A DNA stretch of 64,000 nucleotides from NCBI RefSeq assembly GCF_042159835.1, contig NZ_JBBVGT010000003.1, positions 620,001 to 684,000 of the forward strand, in the 5' to 3' direction. The notes under the pieces were generated by a model. That model made no database searches. It was not told the origin of the DNA and worked only from the letters and a program-made list of their open reading frames with translations. Below are positions 59,219 to 64,000 of the stretch, piece after piece (position 1 is the stretch's first letter; every line of letters starts with the position of its first letter). Both the position numbers and the translations under genes were made by a program. Source of the stretch: Albibacterium profundi (lineage in GTDB: Bacteria; Bacteroidota; Bacteroidia; Sphingobacteriales; Sphingobacteriaceae).

Positions 59219-62200
59219 CTATTTGAAGTTTCTGCCTTTATAAAATACTTTAGAAGGGATATTGTTCTGGTTTTCAATGTGTTGCGGGATCACGGGAAGG
59301 CGTTGTGCTAACTTACTCATTAGCTTTGTTAAGTCGTAACACTTTCTAACGACAACATGAACGACCGTCCCTTCTTTCTGCAGCCTTCCTTCTACCATCA
59401 GGAGCTTCGCGTTCATAATTTCTTTACGATAGACTTTAAATAACTTTTCAAATATCACCAAGTTAGTAGAACCTGTTTCATCTTCAATAGTAATGAAACA
59501 TATTCCTGAGGCCGTAGCAGGACGTTGCCTAACGAGCACCAGTCCTGCTACCTTTACAAACTGTCCATCTGTAAGTTCTTCATTGATAGCTTGGGTTGAC
59601 TTCACGCGCAACATTTCCAATTGTTGACGAATAAAACTTACTGGATGTGCTTTTAACGACAGCCCAAGTGTGTTGTAGTCTTGTAATACATGCTCTCCCG
59701 GTGTCATCAATGGTAATTCAACCTGACCTTCTAATACACTCTCAGAAGGTTGATCTTTAAAAATCGCAATAGGCATATCATGTAAGGCTGCAATTTCCCA
59801 TAAAGCTTTTCGTCGATCGAAACCAATGGACCTGAATGCATCGGCATCTGCTAATTGCTCTAAAGTCGAAATAGTTATACCCGTATTTCTTAATGAAGTA
59901 ATTGCCTTATAACCAGAGCCTCTTGTTTTCACTAGCTGATTCATTTCCTTTTCTTGAAGACCTTTTATTTGTCTGAAGCCTAAACGGATAGCATAGGGTT
60001 TATTTTCTTTTCTCTCAAGCTGATTGTCCCAAGTCGAATGGTTTATATCTGGTGGAAGAACTTCTACTCCATGTTTTTGTGCATCGATTACGATCTGCGC
60101 CGGCTGATAAAAACCCATAGGCATGCTATTCAGTAAAGCCGTTGCAAAAACAGCTGGATATTTGTATTTCAACCAACTAGATACATATACTAATAAAGCG
60201 AAACTTATTGAGTGACTTTCAGGGAAACCATAACTTCCAAAACCTTCAAGTTGTTTAAATAATCTCTCTGCAAATTCTTGAGAATAGCCTCTCTCAATCA
60301 TTCTATTAATTAACTTTTCTTTATACCGGTTAATCTGCCCGTTAGACTTAAAAGTAGCCATACTTCTACGGAGACCATCAGCTTCATGGCCAGTAAAATT
60401 AGCTGCCTTAATCGCAACATTCATAGCTTGCTCCTGAAAAAGCGGCACTCCGAGTGTTCTTTTTAAAATAGATTTCAATTCAGGCATCGGATATTCCTCC
60501 GCCTCCTCTCCATTACGCCGTCGCAAATAGGGATGAACCATATCACCCTGTATAGGTCCCGGACGAACAATAGCCACCTCAATGACGAGATCATAAAACC
60601 TTTTTGGTTTTAACCGGGGGAGCATAGACATCTGTGCGCGACTTTCTACCTGAAAAACACCTAACGTATCAGCGCGACTAATCATTTCATATACATTGGA
60701 ATCATCTTGGGGTACGGTGGCTAATGTCCATTTCTCTCCGTAGTTTTTTTTACATATATCAAATGCCTTTTTTATACAAGTCAACATGCCTAAGGCGAGC
60801 ACATCGACTTTTAAAAAACCGAGCTCTTCAATATCATCTTTACTCCATTCGATATTCGTACGCCCATCCATACGAGCATTTAAAATCGGGCACAGATCAG
60901 TCAGTTTTCCTTGAGTTACAATAAAACCTCCTGTATGTTGCCCTAATTGTCGAGGAAAACCGATCATTTGAGCGGTTAAACTCAATGTTTTTTTTAAATG
61001 TGGATCATTAGGATTGAGACCTTGTTTAGTCACTGTTTCATCATCAAATTGACCATCTCCTGATCTCCAAATCAAACTTGATAAGCGATTGATCGTATCA
61101 ATGGATAAGCCCATTGCTTTGCCAACGTCTCGAATGGCTCCCTTTTGGTGTACCTGAGTAACAGTAGCTACTATTGCGGCACGATCCCGACCATATTTAT
61201 TATATATATATTGAATAATTTCTTCACGTCGTTCATGTTCGAAATCAACATCAATATCTGGTGGCTCGTTTCTCTCGGATGATATGAAACGTTCAAATAA
61301 CAACTCAAACTTATCTGGGTTAACTGAAGTGATACCTAAACAGAAACAAATAGCAGAATTCGCAGCAGAACCTCTTCCTTGACATAATATATCTCTACTA
61401 CGTGCTTCACGGACTATATCTTCCACAAAAAGAAAATAGTTAGCATAATCTCTTTCTTTCACAAATTCCATTTCTCGGCGAATCATCCCCTCTATCTTTT
61501 CCGGTATTTTTTCACCATAATAGGTATGAGCACCTTTCCATGTCAAGTATTCTAACTCTTCAATCGGTGTACGACCATTAGGATTAATCTCGACAGGATA
61601 TTCATACTTCAATTCGTCGAGAGAGAAAGTGCATGCTTCGGCTATCTCAATTGCATTTTGAATAGCTTCCGGGTGCTTCTTAAACAATCTGTGTATTTCA
61701 TCTATAGGCTTAAGATGACGTTCTGCGTTTTGATGAAGTCGAAAACCCGCATCATGAATAGTACATTTCTCTCGAACACAAGTGAGTATATCCTGTAATT
61801 CACGACGTACAGGGTCATGGTAATGAACATCATTGGTTGCTACTATAGACAGATTGTGTTGATTACAAAGTTGTTGTACTCGAAAAATAAGTTTATCATC
61901 ATTTCCTAAATAGGTTCGGGATATCGACAGGTATAATTGTTCACCTAAAGCTTCCTTATATTCAGCAATGCTTTGAATAAAGTCATCTTCAAAAGTTAAA
62001 TAACGGTTCAGTTTAGAGGGGCTTATTGCTATGAAAATAATGCCTTCAGAATATTCATATACGTCTTTCTTAAATAAATGACACTCACCTTTTTCTGTAC
62101 GTATATTTCCTAGTGATAATAAAGCAGACAATCTTCCATACGCATCTTTGTCTGTTGGATAAGCAAGCAAGCTCGATCCATCAAGCAAATCAAGTCGACA

Positions 62201-62392
62201 TGCAGGTATTATTTTCATGTTAGCTTCTTTAGCAGCAACATGGGCTCTAACAATTCCTGCCATTGTATTCCGGTCTGTGATCGCGATTTTTTTATAACCT
62301 AAATCAGCAGCTTTGTGAACCAATTCATAAGGATGAGAGGCTCCACGCAAAAAACTAAAATTAGAAGTAACCTGTAGCTCGCTGTATTCCAT
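59219..62392 (-). CDS. dnaE2: Error-prone DNA polymerase III alpha subunit
   Basis: A 1057-residue C-family DNA polymerase. The N-terminal PHP domain opens with YSELQVTSNFSFLRGASHP, the polymerase core has PPDIDVDFEHERREEIIQYI with catalytic aspartates, and later GFPESHSISFALLVYVSSWLKYKYPAVF. The C-terminal OB-fold (about 960-1030: VAGLVLVRQRPATASGICFITIEDETG) is typical of DnaE2. It is shorter than replicative DnaE (about 1160) and sits 12 bp after imuB, the standard mutasome order. DnaE2 copies past DNA damage with ImuB. In many bacteria it is under LexA; no LexA-like site is visible in the window. Function inferred from family and neighbourhood. Confidence 0.95.
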   Translation of the reverse strand: MEYSELQVTSNFSFLRGASHPYELVHKAADLGYKKIAITDRNTMAGIVRAHVAAKEANMKIIPACRLDLLDGSSLLAYPTDKDAYGRLSALLSLGNIRTEKGECHLFKKDVYEYSEGIIFIAISPSKLNRYLTFEDDFIQSIAEYKEALGEQLYLSISRTYLGNDDKLIFRVQQLCNQHNLSIVATNDVHYHDPVRRELQDILTCVREKCTIHDAGFRLHQNAERHLKPIDEIHRLFKKHPEAIQNAIEIAEACTFSLDELKYEYPVEINPNGRTPIEELEYLTWKGAHTYYGEKIPEKIEGMIRREMEFVKERDYANYFLFVEDIVREARSRDILCQGRGSAANSAICFCLGITSVNPDKFELLFERFISSERNEPPDIDVDFEHERREEIIQYIYNKYGRDRAAIVATVTQVHQKGAIRDVGKAMGLSIDTINRLSSLIWRSGDGQFDDETVTKQGLNPNDPHLKKTLSLTAQMIGFPRQLGQHTGGFIVTQGKLTDLCPILNARMDGRTNIEWSKDDIEELGFLKVDVLALGMLTCIKKAFDICKKNYGEKWTLATVPQDDSNVYEMISRADTLGVFQVESRAQMSMLPRLKPKRFYDLVIEVAIVRPGPIQGDMVHPYLRRRNGEEAEEYPMPELKSILKRTLGVPLFQEQAMNVAIKAANFTGHEADGLRRSMATFKSNGQINRYKEKLINRMIERGYSQEFAERLFKQLEGFGSYGFPESHSISFALLVYVSSWLKYKYPAVFATALLNSMPMGFYQPAQIVIDAQKHGVEVLPPDINHSTWDNQLERKENKPYAIRLGFRQIKGLQEKEMNQLVKTRGSGYKAITSLRNTGITISTLEQLADADAFRSIGFDRRKALWEIAALHDMPIAIFKDQPSESVLEGQVELPLMTPGEHVLQDYNTLGLSLKAHPVSFIRQQLEMLRVKSTQAINEELTDGQFVKVAGLVLVRQRPATASGICFITIEDETGSTNLVIFEKLFKVYRKEIMNAKLLMVEGRLQKEGTVVHVVVRKCYDLTKLMSKLAQRLPVIPQHIENQNNIPSKVFYKGRNFK

Positions 62393-62403
62393 TTTACTTC
62401 ATT

Positions 62404-63912
62404 TTAAGCAAAAAAGCCATGAATAAACCATTCTACACCCTCGATATTATCATAATACCCTGAACGAAACAACCAATACCGTTGCCCCCTTTCATCTTCT
62501 ACTTGATAATAATCACGATGTTTTTCATTATCTAACCACCATTCTTTTTCAATACGTTCTGGACCATCAGCTTTTATAATTGTATGCCTGACACCTTGAT
62601 AAATAAAAAACTTAGGTGGAGAATCTGGTATCACACTCATTACGTCTATAGGCTCAGGTTTCTTAAGCAGTTCTGTTGGGCGAGGGTGGTCTAAACGCCA
62701 ATAGGTACTAGGTTTCTCGCTTATGGTTAAAGAGTTTTTGAGAGATCGCTCTGGCCAGAAGTGTTCTGCAGGAAGGTAACGATGAATTGCACCTACTCCT
62801 ACTTTACCTGCAATTCGGTCGAGTAATTGAACGACTCCCTGACTGCTAATACCTTTGTTTTCTATCCAAAATGCTTCTTGCTCGGGCTTAGCATTATTAA
62901 CTTTTACAGCTTCAAGAATGAATAATTCAATTCCCAAACCTGGTCTTATATTTTCTATTTTGAGCTGAAAAAGTTTAAACAAATGCTCCATATCATTACT
63001 GGCTACATTCGTACCAATATAAATTTTAACTAATTTATTATCAACTCGATAGCCAGTCAGAGTAGCTGCTCTAACACCTTTTTCTTCTTTCTGTAATCTT
63101 AGACACAATTGTTCAAGTAACTTTTCCAATGCAATCTCAATTCCTTCTCTTGTTTTGATTGGTTCCAGACAGGCTAGTCTCTCTTGAAATTGAAGAGGCT
63201 CTTTTAACGGCTTTATTACTTCAATTTTTGTACCTAATGCTTGCTCCAATCTCATCAAAAAGCTTTCTCCAAAACGTCTTCTTAGTACAGATCGTGGAAT
63301 ATTTAAAAGAGCTCTTATCTGATAGAAACCAAGCTTTTTTAGTTTAGATAGCGTATCTTCTGGTAAACGAAGCGCTTGAGGAGGTAAGGGCATTAGCGCA
63401 TCGATATCTTTTCCGGTAGTCACCCAAGAACTTAAAGTTCTAAATCGAGAAACCGCCCAAGCCGCTCCTAGAGAATCTGCAATCCCTATTTGGGCTGTAT
63501 ATCCTTTAGATTTTAGCCGACCAACAAGCTCCTTAAGGTATCGGTCTTCGCCACCCCAAAGATGTGTACAGCCACTGATATCCATAAATAAACCATCTTT
63601 TGAAAATTCGTCTATCATGATGATTGGGGAAAAACGAATGCACCACTCTCCTAGTCCTTTCAGTAACTTTAAGGATCTATCATCTTTACTTTGAATGGTT
63701 TCCACTTCAGGACAAATAGCTTTGGCGTCAGCTGCACGCATACCTATCTTTATACCTTGTTGTTGAGCGAGGTGGTTTACTGCAGTAATCATTAAACCCC
63801 CATGCTCTGACATAACAAAAACGAAAGGTTTCTCTTTGAGCTCCGGTCTACGGATAATCAACCAATCCGTCAACAAATGTTTGAACCATATGGAAGCAAA
63901 CCGTTTTTTCAT
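62404..63912 (-). CDS. imuB: Y-family DNA polymerase-like protein ImuB
   Basis: A 502-residue Y-family protein of the ImuB type. Features are the start RFASIWFKHLLTDWLIIRRPEL, SEHGGLMITAVNHLAQQQGIKIGM, and MIDEFSKDGLFMDISGCTHLWGGE. ImuB is a catalytically dead adaptor that brings DnaE2 to the beta clamp; here the MIDEFS segment and FMDIS keep only part of the acidic residues of active Y polymerases, consistent with that. It follows imuA by 3 bp and precedes dnaE2 by 12 bp. Part of the SOS mutagenesis cassette by known family role. Confidence 0.93.
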   Translation of the reverse strand: MKKRFASIWFKHLLTDWLIIRRPELKEKPFVFVMSEHGGLMITAVNHLAQQQGIKIGMRAADAKAICPEVETIQSKDDRSLKLLKGLGEWCIRFSPIIMIDEFSKDGLFMDISGCTHLWGGEDRYLKELVGRLKSKGYTAQIGIADSLGAAWAVSRFRTLSSWVTTGKDIDALMPLPPQALRLPEDTLSKLKKLGFYQIRALLNIPRSVLRRRFGESFLMRLEQALGTKIEVIKPLKEPLQFQERLACLEPIKTREGIEIALEKLLEQLCLRLQKEEKGVRAATLTGYRVDNKLVKIYIGTNVASNDMEHLFKLFQLKIENIRPGLGIELFILEAVKVNNAKPEQEAFWIENKGISSQGVVQLLDRIAGKVGVGAIHRYLPAEHFWPERSLKNSLTISEKPSTYWRLDHPRPTELLKKPEPIDVMSVIPDSPPKFFIYQGVRHTIIKADGPERIEKEWWLDNEKHRDYYQVEDERGQRYWLFRSGYYDNIEGVEWFIHGFFA

Positions 63913-63915
63913 GTT

Positions 63916-64000
63916 CTAACCGAATAGCTTTACATTAAGATCAAACCAAGATGTTTCCTTTTCTTGCTTATGGCTTAGTACTTCAACAAGCTTATCTCCC
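63916..64000 (-). CDS. imuA: C-terminal end of ImuA (partial, cut by window edge)
   Basis: The last 27 codons of a minus-strand gene whose stop (TAG) lies at 63918-63916, 3 bp before the imuB start. The peptide ends ETSWFDLNVKLFG. By position just upstream of imuB and dnaE2 it should be ImuA, a RecA-like accessory factor of the mutasome. Too little is present to prove it from sequence; identity rests on context. The gene continues outside the window. Confidence 0.6.
   Translation of the reverse strand, partial: GDKLVEVLSHKQEKETSWFDLNVKLFG

Noticed and set aside
1..64000. Search for CRISPR arrays, tRNA or rRNA genes, IS elements, toxin-antitoxin pairs and prophage genes
   Set aside because: None seen by reading; no regularly spaced repeats, transposase or integrase motifs were found. 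A tRNA scan was not possible here.

Overview
The window reads as a chromosomal segment of a Bacteroidetes bacterium, most likely a Sphingobacteriaceae member (Sphingobacterium/Pedobacter-like). The reasons are: several promoters of the Bacteroidetes type (TTG about 20 nt upstream of TAnnTTTG), AT-rich short intergenic gaps, a GH92 mannosidase, RemB-like outer-membrane proteins, GMC oxidoreductase / gluconate-2-dehydrogenase-subunit-3 pairs, and a fused SpmA/SpmB protein. I saw no tRNA, rRNA, CRISPR array, transposase, integrase or phage gene. The genus is an inference from gene content.

Layout. 0.1-9.6 kb (+): housekeeping genes for a cysteine desulfurase, an A-type Fe-S carrier, a long-chain acyl-CoA synthetase, an exported S9 peptidase, an SpmAB-like membrane protein, methylglyoxal synthase, an OsmC protein and pantothenate kinase. 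9.6-12.6 kb: an AraC regulator divergent from a Cu+-type P1B ATPase. 12.6-23.0 kb (-): a sugar-catabolic block with a GMC oxidoreductase and its small Tat/lipoprotein subunit, an NHS-type MFS permease, a TIM-barrel isomerase, ApbE, a Tat-exported Gfo/Idh/MocA dehydrogenase, an FGE-like protein without the usual cysteines, and a GH92 alpha-mannosidase. 23.0-23.4 kb is a gene-free stretch with the GH92 promoter, a tandem 15-bp repeat and copy 1 of an 86-bp hairpin element. 23.4-34.7 kb: a lone receiver protein, a lipoprotein, the recDCB operon, an OsmC protein and an M23 peptidase. 34.9-38.1 kb: two convergent RemB-like paralogues whose 3' ends form a 50-bp palindrome. 38.2-42.0 kb (+): a soluble hybrid kinase, a small soluble kinase and a NarL-type regulator. 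42.0-47.9 kb (+): a divergent chaperone-usher-like surface-fibre locus. 47.9-59.1 kb (-): proB, copy 2 of the hairpin element, a DUF1080 protein, a glycine-zipper lipoprotein, an amidohydrolase, a PglF-type dehydratase, a second GMC/small-subunit pair, an SDR, a NeuD/PglD-type acetyltransferase, an EEP-family protein and an NAD(P)-binding protein. 59.2-64.0 kb (-): the imuA(partial)-imuB-dnaE2 mutasome cassette.

How genes work together. The most notable system is at 42.0-47.9 kb. It comprises a major pilin-like subunit followed by a terminator, a periplasmic chaperone-like protein, a two-domain adhesin-like protein whose C-terminal half resembles the pilin, and a 942-residue usher-like outer-membrane protein. 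The three proposed substrates share an N-terminal strand and a C-terminal strand ending in Y-(S/T)-(I/L)-x-x-Q. The phosphorelay genes just upstream are the natural candidates for its regulators. A second theme is oxidative (3-keto) glycoside breakdown, spread over two GMC dehydrogenase loci, a Gfo/Idh/MocA protein, a TIM-barrel protein and a DUF1080 protein. A third is DNA repair (RecBCD plus ImuA/ImuB/DnaE2).
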